DNA from: JAZIHH01 sp036678685
Lineage (GTDB): Bacteria > Bacillota > UBA4882 > UBA10575
Direction: 5' to 3'
DNA: 64,000 nt
Assembly (NCBI GenBank): GCA_036678685.1
Contig: JAZIHH010000020.1
Coordinates: forward strand, 310,001-374,000
Position numbers and translations under genes: made by a program. The notes under the pieces are model-generated. The model worked only from the letters and a program-made list of their open reading frames with translations. It did not search any database and had not been told where the DNA came from. Positions within the stretch are counted from its first letter, which is position 1, and each line of letters starts with the position of its first letter. Below are positions 7,833-16,030 of this stretch, in pieces.

Positions 7833-9474
7833 AAAGATCGTCGGCGCCACTCTCGGCCATTGTGTGCACGTGGCGGGCATATTGAACTTTCTTCGCCTGG
7901 CTGAAGCCTGCGGTTACCAAACCACCTTTTTGGGCATAGGCTGCCGGGAACAGGATTTAATCGGCGCCCTCCGGGAGGAGGATCCGGAATATTTGGCCCT
8001 CAGTTACCGGCTTACGCCCGAAGTGGCCCGGAAACTTTTTGCTTCTTTAAAAAACAGCCTGCAGGAAGCCGGGCTGCTTCACAAGAAACTTATTTTCGGC
8101 GGGACTCCTCCGGTGGCAAGAGAAGCGGAGGCCAGCGGCATTTTTACCCGGGTTTTCAGCGGCGAGGAGGAAGAAGACGAGATTGTGGCCTTTTTGAAAG
8201 CGGAAAGCCGGGGGTTAAAAGAGGAAGATCCGGGTGATACTCTACTTGAACGGCTGGAGAGGAAACACCCCTATCCGCTCATCCGTCACCACTTTGGCCT
8301 GCCCAGCCTGGAGGAGACCATTGACGGTGTACGCCGGCTGGCGGAAGCCAAAGTTTTAGATATAATTTCCTTGGGTCCGGACCAGAACGCCCAGGAGAGT
8401 TTTTTCCGTCCGCAGGAAATGGACCCGGCGCAGGATGGGGCCGGCGGGGTTCCGATCCGGACGGACCGGGATTTGCTGGCTCTTTATGAAGCTTCCCGCC
8501 GGGGGAACTTCCCTCTCTTACGCTGTTATAGCGGGACCAGGGATTTGCTGCGCTGGGGGGAACTGACCGCGCGGACCATCAAGAACGCCTGGGCGGCCGT
8601 GCCCTTGTTCTGGTATAACAAACTGGACGGGAGATCGGACCGGCCGTTGAAGGAGGCCATTGTCGAAAACCAACAAGCCATGGCCTGGTATGCCCAACGG
8701 GGAATCCCGGTGGAAGTCAACGAGGCGCACCACTGGAGCCTGCGGGGCGCTCCCGACTCGGTGGCGGTCGCCGCTTTTTACCTGGCGGCCTACAATGCCA
8801 AAAAGGCGGGGGTCCGGGATTATATCGCCCAGTTAATGCTGAACAACCCGGCCGGAACCAGCGGGCTTATGGACCTGGGGAAATGCCTGGCCAAAATGAG
8901 GTTAATTGAACGCCTGGCCGGACCGGACTTCCGCATTCATCGCCAGATCCGGGCCGGCCTGGCCAGTTTGTCGGTAAAGCAGGCGGTGGCCAAAGGGCAA
9001 CTGGCCGCCTCCACCCTTTTGGGCTTGGCCTTAAAACCGGAAATTATCCACGTGGTAGCCTTCTGCGAGGCGGATCATGCCGCCACGCCGGAAGAGATCA
9101 TTGAAAGCTGTGGGATTGTCCAGGGCGTATTGAAAAATTCCCTTTTTGACTTTCCGGATCTGACCGCCGATCCGCGGGTCCAGGCCCGGGCCGATGAACT
9201 GACGGCCGAGGCCGAACTGTTATTGGCCGCGATCCGTGGTTTGGCGCCGCCGGGTACGGTGGAAGATCCTTTTACCGACCCGGGGGTCTTACAAGAGGCG
9301 GTCCGCAGCGGCCTGCTGGATGCTCCTCAGCTTAAAGGAAACCCGGAGGCCGCCGGACGGGTTAAAACCGGAATTGTCAACGGCGCCTGCCGCGCCCTCT
9401 CCGCCGACGGCCGGCGGGTCCTGTCGGAAAAAGAATGTCTGGAGGAGGCGGTGACCGGGCGTTTGCGGAGTTAA
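7825..9474 (+). CDS. Cobalamin-binding-domain protein with a mutase-like C-terminal barrel
   Basis: A 549-residue protein. Residues 1-115 form a Rossmann-like B12-binding domain: CVHVAGILNFLRLAEACGY keeps the His and Gly of the DxHxxG base-off motif, but the Asp is a Cys (C-V-H-V-A-G), and YLALSYRLT and KLIFGGTPP fit the later strands. The remaining 400 residues look like an alpha/beta barrel with recurrent DIISLGPDQN, WYNKLDGR and GIPVEVNEAHHW segments, loosely reminiscent of the glutamate-mutase epsilon family; I cannot name the reaction. It starts at GTG 7825 inside the dehydrogenase gene after AAGGAG. An adenosylcobalamin-dependent rearrangement of an amino acid or opine is plausible inference only. 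Confidence 0.6.
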   Translation: MAKKIVGATLGHCVHVAGILNFLRLAEACGYQTTFLGIGCREQDLIGALREEDPEYLALSYRLTPEVARKLFASLKNSLQEAGLLHKKLIFGGTPPVAREAEASGIFTRVFSGEEEEDEIVAFLKAESRGLKEEDPGDTLLERLERKHPYPLIRHHFGLPSLEETIDGVRRLAEAKVLDIISLGPDQNAQESFFRPQEMDPAQDGAGGVPIRTDRDLLALYEASRRGNFPLLRCYSGTRDLLRWGELTARTIKNAWAAVPLFWYNKLDGRSDRPLKEAIVENQQAMAWYAQRGIPVEVNEAHHWSLRGAPDSVAVAAFYLAAYNAKKAGVRDYIAQLMLNNPAGTSGLMDLGKCLAKMRLIERLAGPDFRIHRQIRAGLASLSVKQAVAKGQLAASTLLGLALKPEIIHVVAFCEADHAATPEEIIESCGIVQGVLKNSLFDFPDLTADPRVQARADELTAEAELLLAAIRGLAPPGTVEDPFTDPGVLQEAVRSGLLDAPQLKGNPEAAGRVKTGIVNGACRALSADGRRVLSEKECLEEAVTGRLRS

Positions 9475-9583
9475 ATGAGGGTTAAATAAAGGATTGTTAA
9501 CGGTTTGTTTTCTATAAAACTGCAGGAAATTTACCCCGCGGCACGAATTAATAAGCTTGAATGTAAATGTGGGGGGTGTTTTC

Positions 9584-9895
9584 TTGGCCGGTGAAGTGTT
9601 GAAACTGATAAAAAAAACCGAAGATGAGGCCGGGGATTTAAAGAGACGGGCCGAGGAAGAGATGAAGCAATTGCTCGCCCAAGTAAAAGCAGAAGGGGAA
9701 AAATTACTGGCGGAAACCCGGGAAGAAAGCCACCAGGCCGGGAAAAAACTGCAAACCCTGGTTATGAACGAAACGGAAGCGGAAATAAAAAAAATACAGG
9801 AAAAATACAACCAGGAGAAAGAGGACCTTATCAACCGGGCGCGACAACGCATGGATGAAACCGTAAAATGGGCTATGGAGAGGATCGTGGAGTAA
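9584..9895 (+). CDS. ntpF: V-type ATP synthase peripheral-stalk subunit (NtpF / subunit G-H type)
   Basis: A 103-residue, almost wholly helical, highly charged protein (repeated EE/KK/EAE runs from residue 10 to 95), as expected for the coiled-coil subunit that pairs with NtpE in the peripheral stalk of V/A-ATPases. First gene of a nine-gene ATPase operon, one base before ntpI. The TTG at 9584 follows GGGGGGTG at 9571-9578 with good spacing; a TTG at 9557 in the same frame lacks a ribosome site and is not favoured. Identification depends on position and coiled-coil character. Confidence 0.82.
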   Translation: MAGEVLKLIKKTEDEAGDLKRRAEEEMKQLLAQVKAEGEKLLAETREESHQAGKKLQTLVMNETEAEIKKIQEKYNQEKEDLINRARQRMDETVKWAMERIVE

Positions 9896-11869
9896 ATGGC
9901 CGTAGCAAAAGTAAAAAAAATCCGGATCGCCGGCCGCATTGCCCACCAGAAAGCAGTTCTTCATCGCCTGCAGGAACTGGGTTTTGTCGAGATCCAGGCG
10001 GGCATCCCTGCGGAAGAAGGGTGGGGTAACGCCGGAGACAGTCAAGAACAGGCTGTCCTGGAGAATGAACTGGCGGAGATCGCCGGCGCCCTTGCTGTGA
10101 TCGACCGTTTTCACCGCCAAAAGCCTACATTTATCCAACAGTTCAGCGGGGTTAAAACCATGATGACTCCGGCTGAATACCAAAATTATTTGGCGCGGGA
10201 AGAAGAAAGCGGAGCCGTAATCGAACGGTGTGTAAAGTTGGATGCGGCTTGGACGGAAAACGAGGCGCGGCTGAACCAAATAGCCGGGCGGAGGAAAGAA
10301 CTGGCCCCCTGGCATGAGTTGGATCTTCCCCTTAGCGCCGTCGGGAAAAGGGGACCGCTTTTTTTGCAGTTGGTAAAGATGCCCCGCAGGTATAAGAATG
10401 TTTTCCTGCAGAAAACTGCCGAACTGGAAGAACCAGGGGTTTACTGCCAGGAGTTGGCGGAACCGGATTCTTTTGCTTATTTCTTTATCGTGTTCCATGA
10501 AAAGCAGGAAGAGAAGATCCGGGAAGAACTCGGCACCGTTGAAGCTCAAATCGTTGGGCTGGGTGAAGAAGACCAAACCCCCGCTGAATTACTGGCGGAA
10601 CTGCGCCGGGAAGAAGAGGAACTGCAGCGAAAAAGAGAACAGCTGCAACAGGAAATCGCCGGCCTCGTCACCTGGCGCCCTATGCTTCAGGCTTTATATG
10701 ACGACAAGGCCAACCGGTTAAAGCGGGTTCAGGCCGCAGGTGAACTACTCCGTTCCGAGCAGGCATTTTTTTTGGAAGGCTGGATAACCGCGCGGAACCT
10801 TGACCGGTTGCGTTCGGCTTTACATGACATTTCACCGGCCCTTTATCTCGAAGCCGTGGATCCGGAGCCGGGCGAAGAAGTCCCGGTGGAACTGGAGAAC
10901 CACCCGCTGATTCGTCCTTTCGAGGTGGTCGTGGAGGTCTACGGAAATCCGGGTTACCGGGAGTTTGACCCCACACCAGCCATGGCCCCCTTTTTCCTTG
11001 TCTTTTTTGGCCTCGCCTTTGCCGATCTCGGTTATGGACTGGTACTCTCTGCTCTTTGCTGGTATCTTCTGCGTAAGGTGAAAATGGCCGGGATGGCCAA
11101 GAAGCTTTTTACCCTTCTCTTGATGAGCGGGTTAAGTTCCGCCTTTTTCGGCCTTTTGTTCTCCGGTTTTTTCTCCGATTTTATCCCTTTTCCTGCTTTG
11201 TGGTTTAACCCTACCGCGGACCCCACCAAACTGCTGGTTATTTCTTTGATCCTGGGCGGCATTCAGCTTTATTTGGGCGTGATCCTGAAAGCGGTGGCGC
11301 GTATTAAAGCCGGACAGGTCTGGGAAGCAGTGCTGGAAGAAGGTTTGTGGCTGCTTTTCCTGTCCAGTCTGGTTCTTCTGCTGTCATATAAGCAGTTGGG
11401 ACTGGGAGCTTATGCCGGCGTCTTCCCCAAGCTGGCGATAGGGTCGGCTGTGGCCATTTTACTATCCAAAGCGCGGGGCAAAGGTCCCCTCTGGCAAAGA
11501 ATCCTGCGGGTACCGGCGGGGATTTTCGCGTTGTACGACGCCGTTTCCTTCTTCAGTGATCTTTTATCCTATTCCCGCCTGATGGCATTGGGTTTGTCCG
11601 GGGCTATTATTGGTCAGGTGGTCAACTATTTTGTCCACTTGTGCAATCCCCATTGGACCAACCCCCTTGGCTTCCTTGCCGGACTGGCCATCTTTTGCGG
11701 GGGACACCTTTTGAACCTGGTGTTGTCGGTATTAAGTACTTATGTCCATAATTCCCGTCTGCAGTATATCGAGTTTTTCAACAAGTTTTATGAAGCCGGG
11801 GGCAGGCCATTCCGCCCTTTGGCACAAGAATACCGTTACATTGAATTTGATGAAAAGGGGGAACTTTAG
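9896..11869 (+). CDS. ntpI: V-type ATP synthase membrane subunit I (subunit a)
   Basis: A 657-residue protein with the two-part build of this family: residues 1-320 are soluble and helical, including a long coiled coil around 215-260, and the rest is a membrane domain of seven or eight helices. DPTPAMAPFFLVFFGLAFADLGYG near residue 360 and SDLLSYSRLMALGLSGA near 556 (with the Arg that faces the rotor Glu) are classic. The subunit forms the ion half-channels next to the NtpK ring. Starts at ATG 9896 immediately after ntpF. Confidence 0.95.
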   Translation: MAVAKVKKIRIAGRIAHQKAVLHRLQELGFVEIQAGIPAEEGWGNAGDSQEQAVLENELAEIAGALAVIDRFHRQKPTFIQQFSGVKTMMTPAEYQNYLAREEESGAVIERCVKLDAAWTENEARLNQIAGRRKELAPWHELDLPLSAVGKRGPLFLQLVKMPRRYKNVFLQKTAELEEPGVYCQELAEPDSFAYFFIVFHEKQEEKIREELGTVEAQIVGLGEEDQTPAELLAELRREEEELQRKREQLQQEIAGLVTWRPMLQALYDDKANRLKRVQAAGELLRSEQAFFLEGWITARNLDRLRSALHDISPALYLEAVDPEPGEEVPVELENHPLIRPFEVVVEVYGNPGYREFDPTPAMAPFFLVFFGLAFADLGYGLVLSALCWYLLRKVKMAGMAKKLFTLLLMSGLSSAFFGLLFSGFFSDFIPFPALWFNPTADPTKLLVISLILGGIQLYLGVILKAVARIKAGQVWEAVLEEGLWLLFLSSLVLLLSYKQLGLGAYAGVFPKLAIGSAVAILLSKARGKGPLWQRILRVPAGIFALYDAVSFFSDLLSYSRLMALGLSGAIIGQVVNYFVHLCNPHWTNPLGFLAGLAIFCGGHLLNLVLSVLSTYVHNSRLQYIEFFNKFYEAGGRPFRPLAQEYRYIEFDEKGEL

Positions 11870-11872
11870 ACC

Positions 11873-12322
11873 ATGGATTTAGTAGGTTTGGCATTGGCCT
11901 ACGCAGGGATTTTTTTGGCGGTGATGGCGGGTATTGGTTCGGCGATCGGTGTGGCAATTGCCGGGCAAGCGGCATCAGGGGTGGTGACCGAAGAACCTTC
12001 CCGTTTCGTCCCGGCTCTGGTTTTGCAGGCGCTTCCCGGCACACAGGGGATCTACGGTTTTGTCATCGCCTTTATGCTTTTAGGGAAACTTGACCTGATT
12101 CACACCACCGCTCAAGGCTGGCTTTTCCTGCTCGCTGCCTTACCCGTCTTCCTGGGCGGCTTAATTTCCGCGGTTTACCAGGGGAAAGTATGTGCGTCGG
12201 CCATCAATATGATCGCCAAGCGCCCGGATGAATTGGCCAAAGGGATCATTTTCGCTGTGGTGGTCGAGTTTTACGCCATTCTGTCGTTTCTTGCGTCGTT
12301 TCTTTTATTCCAGCGAATCTAG
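11873..12322 (+). CDS. ntpK: V-type ATP synthase rotor subunit K with a complete sodium-ligand set
   Basis: A 149-residue duplicated proteolipid with four membrane helices, forming the rotor ring. The Na+ ligands known for Enterococcus hirae NtpK (L61, T64, Q65, Q110, E139) all have counterparts here at a constant offset of seven: L54, T57 and Q58 in ALPGTQGIYGF, Q103 in VYQGK, and E132 in VVVEFYAIL. As in that protein only the second hairpin holds the carboxylate. This is strong sequence evidence for a sodium-coupled enzyme. It starts 3 bp after ntpI. Confidence 0.95.
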   Translation: MDLVGLALAYAGIFLAVMAGIGSAIGVAIAGQAASGVVTEEPSRFVPALVLQALPGTQGIYGFVIAFMLLGKLDLIHTTAQGWLFLLAALPVFLGGLISAVYQGKVCASAINMIAKRPDELAKGIIFAVVVEFYAILSFLASFLLFQRI

Positions 12323-12334
12323 TGAGGTTCAGTC

Positions 12335-12937
12335 ATGAGGGAATTACAACCGTTATTGGACAGTATCCTGGAGGATGCCCGGAAGGAAGCGGAGGAGATC
12401 CGGAAAAAAGGCCGGGAAGAAGCCGAAGCCTTACGGGCAAAATACAAGGCCGAAGCGGAACAACTGCGGAAAAATATTTTGGAAGAGGCGCGCAAAAAAG
12501 CTGCTGAAGAGAAGGCCCGCCGGAGGATCCAGGCGGAGATGGATGCAGGAAAGGAACTTCTGGAAACGAAAAATCAGCTTTTGGGAGAGTTTTTTTCCGC
12601 TTTAAAGGAACGCCTGGCCGGCATGAAAGACGATGAGTACCGCGGCTTGCTTCGAAAACTTATTCTCCGGGCCGTGGAGACCGGGACGGAAGAATTGTTT
12701 CTTTCTCCGGCGGACCGGCGCTGGTTGGGAGAGAGTTTTCTGGCCGGGGTTAATCAAGAATTAAAGAACCAGGGGAAAAAGGGTGCCCTCGTCTACGGCA
12801 GTGAAGTTTCCGACCTGTCGGGCGGGTTTCTTCTCCGGCGGGGGAAGATCGTGCACAACTACTCCCTGGAAAATCTAATTGCCGCCAAAAAGGACGAACT
12901 CCTGCCCGAGATCGGAAAGAGACTTTTTGGTTCTTAA
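12335..12937 (+). CDS. ntpE: V-type ATP synthase peripheral-stalk subunit E
   Basis: A 200-residue protein: residues 1-105 are a continuous, charge-rich amphipathic helix (EARKEAEEIRKKGREEAEAL and following), and 106-200 a compact alpha/beta head ending in ...GFLLRRGKIVHNYSLENLI, the usual NtpE C-terminal pattern. It pairs with NtpF to tether the catalytic head to subunit I. Starts 12 bp after ntpK with GTGAGG as a ribosome site. Confidence 0.92.
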   Translation: MRELQPLLDSILEDARKEAEEIRKKGREEAEALRAKYKAEAEQLRKNILEEARKKAAEEKARRRIQAEMDAGKELLETKNQLLGEFFSALKERLAGMKDDEYRGLLRKLILRAVETGTEELFLSPADRRWLGESFLAGVNQELKNQGKKGALVYGSEVSDLSGGFLLRRGKIVHNYSLENLIAAKKDELLPEIGKRLFGS

Positions 12938-12973
12938 TTTGCCTTGGATCACAAAAACAATGGAGTGAGAGTA

Positions 12974-13921
12974 ATGAGCGGTTATGCCTATGCCGTGGCC
13001 CGGGTGCGGGCGCTGGAAAACGGATTGTTGTCTCCCAACCGGTGGGAACGGCTTGCCGCCGTGGAGAACGCTCAAGAAGCCTGGCGGGTCTTGAGTGAAA
13101 CTCCCTACGGCCGGTGGCTGGAAAACCGCTCTTTCTATCAGTACGAGGAAGTTTTCTGGGACGAACTGCGGGCCACCTCAGACCTTCTCCGGGAGATGAC
13201 AAAAGCAGGAAGTTTCCTTCACTCCTATTTATTAAAATACGATATGCATAATTTAAAAGTTTATTTCTTGGAGAAAACAACCGGTGTTTCGGGAAGAAGA
13301 ATACCGGTTTCCGCTTATGGAGGAAACAAAGCCGCGGAAGTTATGGCCAACCCGGAGTGGCATAAAGGTGACCCGCTGGCCCAGGCCGTTCTTGTTTTGC
13401 AAGAACAAGAATTTTCCGACCCGCAGGAACTGCAGCGTGTTGTCGACCGCTGGTATTACGAATATATGGCCGGGAGAAAGAAGGATTTTTCTCCCGGGCT
13501 GAAAGATTTTTGGGCTTGCCAGGTCGATCTGATCAACCTGCGTACTTTGTTGCGGGTAAAAGTCATGAAAAAGAACAGGGACTTTTTAGCCCGTTTCTTG
13601 TTGCCCGGCGGGTACGTGCCGGAGAAAGAGTTTTTGACCGTGTTTAACCTGCCAATGGAGGAGATTAAAAACTGGTGGTATTGGCGGCCGGCCGGACGTC
13701 TGGCCGCCGGGTTGGAAAACTTTTACCCCCTTTGGCGTGTGGAGAAAGCGGCCGAGGAATTACTGGCCGCCCGCTTCGAAACTTTTCGCCGCCGGTCTTT
13801 TGGGGAGGAACCGATCTTCGCCTACTTCCGTGTCAAAGAGCAGGAAGTCCGTAAACTTCGGGTTATTTTTGCCGCCAAGATCAACCGGTTGCCGGCGGAA
13901 GAGTGGAAGGAGAGAATCTGA
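12974..13921 (+). CDS. ntpC: V-type ATP synthase subunit C
   Basis: A 315-residue, mainly helical protein that caps the rotor ring and links it to the central shaft (V-ATPase subunit d / NtpC family). It opens MSGYAYAVARVRALENGLL, typical of the family, and contains the paired aromatic-rich repeats ending in KEQEVRKLRVIFAAKINRL. ATG 12974 after GGAGTGAGA is the likely start; the TTG at 12944 in the same frame lies just after ntpE and lacks a ribosome site. Its TGA shares a base with the ATG of the next gene. Confidence 0.92.
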   Translation: MSGYAYAVARVRALENGLLSPNRWERLAAVENAQEAWRVLSETPYGRWLENRSFYQYEEVFWDELRATSDLLREMTKAGSFLHSYLLKYDMHNLKVYFLEKTTGVSGRRIPVSAYGGNKAAEVMANPEWHKGDPLAQAVLVLQEQEFSDPQELQRVVDRWYYEYMAGRKKDFSPGLKDFWACQVDLINLRTLLRVKVMKKNRDFLARFLLPGGYVPEKEFLTVFNLPMEEIKNWWYWRPAGRLAAGLENFYPLWRVEKAAEELLAARFETFRRRSFGEEPIFAYFRVKEQEVRKLRVIFAAKINRLPAEEWKERI

Positions 13922-14259
13922 TGGCCTTGTACCGGATGGCCGCAGTAGGAGAAGCGGACAGTATCATCGGGTTTCTGACCCTGGGTGTAGAGATTCATCC
14001 CGTGACCTCTGCCGTTGAAGCGGCGGAAACCCTGGAAAAACTGGTGAACAGCAAAGAAAAATACGGTATTGTTCTGCTCACCGAAACCGTGGCGGAGCGA
14101 ATTATGGACCGGATTACCGATTTGAGTGAACGGGTTCTCCCCACGATTGTCTTAATCCCTTCCAACCAGGGCAGCAAGGGGTATGCGATGGAGAGGATCA
14201 GGAGAATTGTGGAACGCGCGGTAGGAGCGGATATATTCATGGGGAAAGAGGGGCGGTAG
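13921..14259 (+). CDS. ntpG: V-type ATP synthase subunit F (E. hirae NtpG)
   Basis: A 112-residue Rossmann-like central-stalk subunit. MAAVGEADSIIGFLTLGVE matches the glycine-rich first loop of the family, and YGIVLLTETVAERI and LPTIVLIPSNQG the later strands. It sits with NtpD in the shaft and can modulate ATPase activity. ATG 13921 overlaps the ntpC stop (TGATG), indicating translational coupling; the GTG at 13903 is an alternative but less likely start. Confidence 0.92.
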   Translation: MALYRMAAVGEADSIIGFLTLGVEIHPVTSAVEAAETLEKLVNSKEKYGIVLLTETVAERIMDRITDLSERVLPTIVLIPSNQGSKGYAMERIRRIVERAVGADIFMGKEGR

Positions 14260-14260
14260 T

Positions 14261-16030
14261 ATGAAAACAGGAAAAATAATAAAAGTGTCCGGCCCCCTGG
14301 TGGTGGCCGAAGGCATCCCGGGTGCCAGGATGTATGATATTGTACGCGTAAGCGAAAAACGGCTGATTGGCGAGATTATCGAGATCAGGGGAGACAAATC
14401 CTGGATTCAAGTGTACGAAGAAACTACGGGTCTGGGACCCGGCGACCCGGTGTACAGCGTCGGGCATCCCCTCAGTGTCGAGTTGGGGCCGGGGCTGATT
14501 GAAGCGATCTATGACGGAATCCAGCGTCCTCTGAACGCCATTGCCGCCGAGGTTGGCGACAGAATTACCAGGGGGGTTGAAATCCCCGGTCTTTCCCGGG
14601 AGAAAAAATGGAATTTTCTTCCTCGCCTCAGTAAGGGTACAGTCGTCAAGCCCGGGGATATTCTCGGGACGGTTCAAGAGACCGAACTGGTGGAACACCG
14701 GATTATGGTCCCCCCCGGCGTGGAGGGCCGCCTGGTGGAAATAAGGGAAGGTTCCTTCACGGTTGATGAAAAGGTGGCCCGGGTAGTAACGAAACAAGGA
14801 ATCATTGATTTATCCTTAATGCAGCGCTGGCCGGTACGCAAGGCCCGGCCGTATCTGAAGAAACTGGCGCCTTCCGAACCGCTTACCACCGGGCAGCGGA
14901 TTATTGACACCTTTTTCCCGGTGGCGCGGGGAGGAACCGCTTCCATCCCCGGACCGTTCGGAAGCGGTAAAACAGTGGTCCAGCACCAATTGGCCAAGTG
15001 GGCGGATGCGGAGATCATTGTTTATGTCGGTTGTGGAGAACGGGGTAATGAAATGACCGATGTCTTGATGGAGTTTCCGCGTTTAAAAGACCCCAAATCC
15101 GGCGAACCGTTGATGAAACGGACGGTGCTGGTGGCCAATACTTCCGACATGCCGGTGGCGGCCCGGGAAGCCTCCATCTATACCGGAATCACTATCGCCG
15201 AGTATTTCCGGGATATGGGTTACAGTGTGGCGATCATGGCCGATTCCACTTCCCGCTGGGCGGAAGCGCTGCGGGAGATGTCCGGGCGCCTGGAAGAGAT
15301 GCCCGGCGAGGAAGGCTACCCCGCTTATTTAGGATCTCGGCTGGCGGAATTTTACGAGCGGGCCGGACGGGTAACCTGTTTGGGCAGTCCGGCGCGGGAG
15401 GGCAGTCTCACGGCGGTAGGCGCGGTTTCACCGCCCGGGGGTGACCTTTCCGAACCGGTTACCCAGGCCACATTAAGGGTGGTCAAGGTCTTCTGGGGAC
15501 TTGACTCTTCGCTGGCCTACCGGAGACATTTTCCGGCGATCAATTGGCTGACCAGTTATTCTCTTTACGACGACCTCCTGGAAGACTACTACCGGCGGGA
15601 AGTAGGGGAGGAATGGCTGCGCCTGCGGACCGAAGCCATGCGGCTCCTCCAGGAGGAAGAGGAATTGCAGGAGATCGTACGCCTGGTGGGCGTGGACGCC
15701 TTGTCCGACCGGGACCAGCTGGTATTGGAGGTTGCCCGTTCCATCCGCGAAGATTTTCTGCACCAAAACGCTTTCCACGAGATTGACACCTATACCTCAC
15801 TGAACAAGCAATATCGCCTTCTCCGCCTGGTGATGGCTTTTTACGATGTAGGCAGGCGGCTGCTGGCCGAAGGAGTGGCGCTGAATAAGATCCGGGAACT
15901 GCCCATCCGGGAGGAGATTGGAAGGGCCAAATATATTCCGGAGGACCAGGTGGGGAAGATCGACCAGTTATACGAAGAACTGCATTCACTTGCCGGGGCG
16001 AACCTGGCCGGAGGTGACGAAGATGTTTAA
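14261..16030 (+). CDS. ntpA: V-type ATP synthase catalytic subunit A
   Basis: A 589-residue catalytic subunit. The P-loop GPFGSGKT is at 231-238, with the V/A-type insert before it (about 120-190); GCGERGNEMTDV and ADSTSRWAEALREMSGRLEE follow. It hydrolyses or makes ATP in the A3B3 head. Full length for the family. Starts at ATG 14261 one base after ntpG, with GGGGCGG as ribosome site, and its 3' end overlaps ntpB by 8 bp. Confidence 0.98.
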   Translation: MKTGKIIKVSGPLVVAEGIPGARMYDIVRVSEKRLIGEIIEIRGDKSWIQVYEETTGLGPGDPVYSVGHPLSVELGPGLIEAIYDGIQRPLNAIAAEVGDRITRGVEIPGLSREKKWNFLPRLSKGTVVKPGDILGTVQETELVEHRIMVPPGVEGRLVEIREGSFTVDEKVARVVTKQGIIDLSLMQRWPVRKARPYLKKLAPSEPLTTGQRIIDTFFPVARGGTASIPGPFGSGKTVVQHQLAKWADAEIIVYVGCGERGNEMTDVLMEFPRLKDPKSGEPLMKRTVLVANTSDMPVAAREASIYTGITIAEYFRDMGYSVAIMADSTSRWAEALREMSGRLEEMPGEEGYPAYLGSRLAEFYERAGRVTCLGSPAREGSLTAVGAVSPPGGDLSEPVTQATLRVVKVFWGLDSSLAYRRHFPAINWLTSYSLYDDLLEDYYRREVGEEWLRLRTEAMRLLQEEEELQEIVRLVGVDALSDRDQLVLEVARSIREDFLHQNAFHEIDTYTSLNKQYRLLRLVMAFYDVGRRLLAEGVALNKIRELPIREEIGRAKYIPEDQVGKIDQLYEELHSLAGANLAGGDEDV

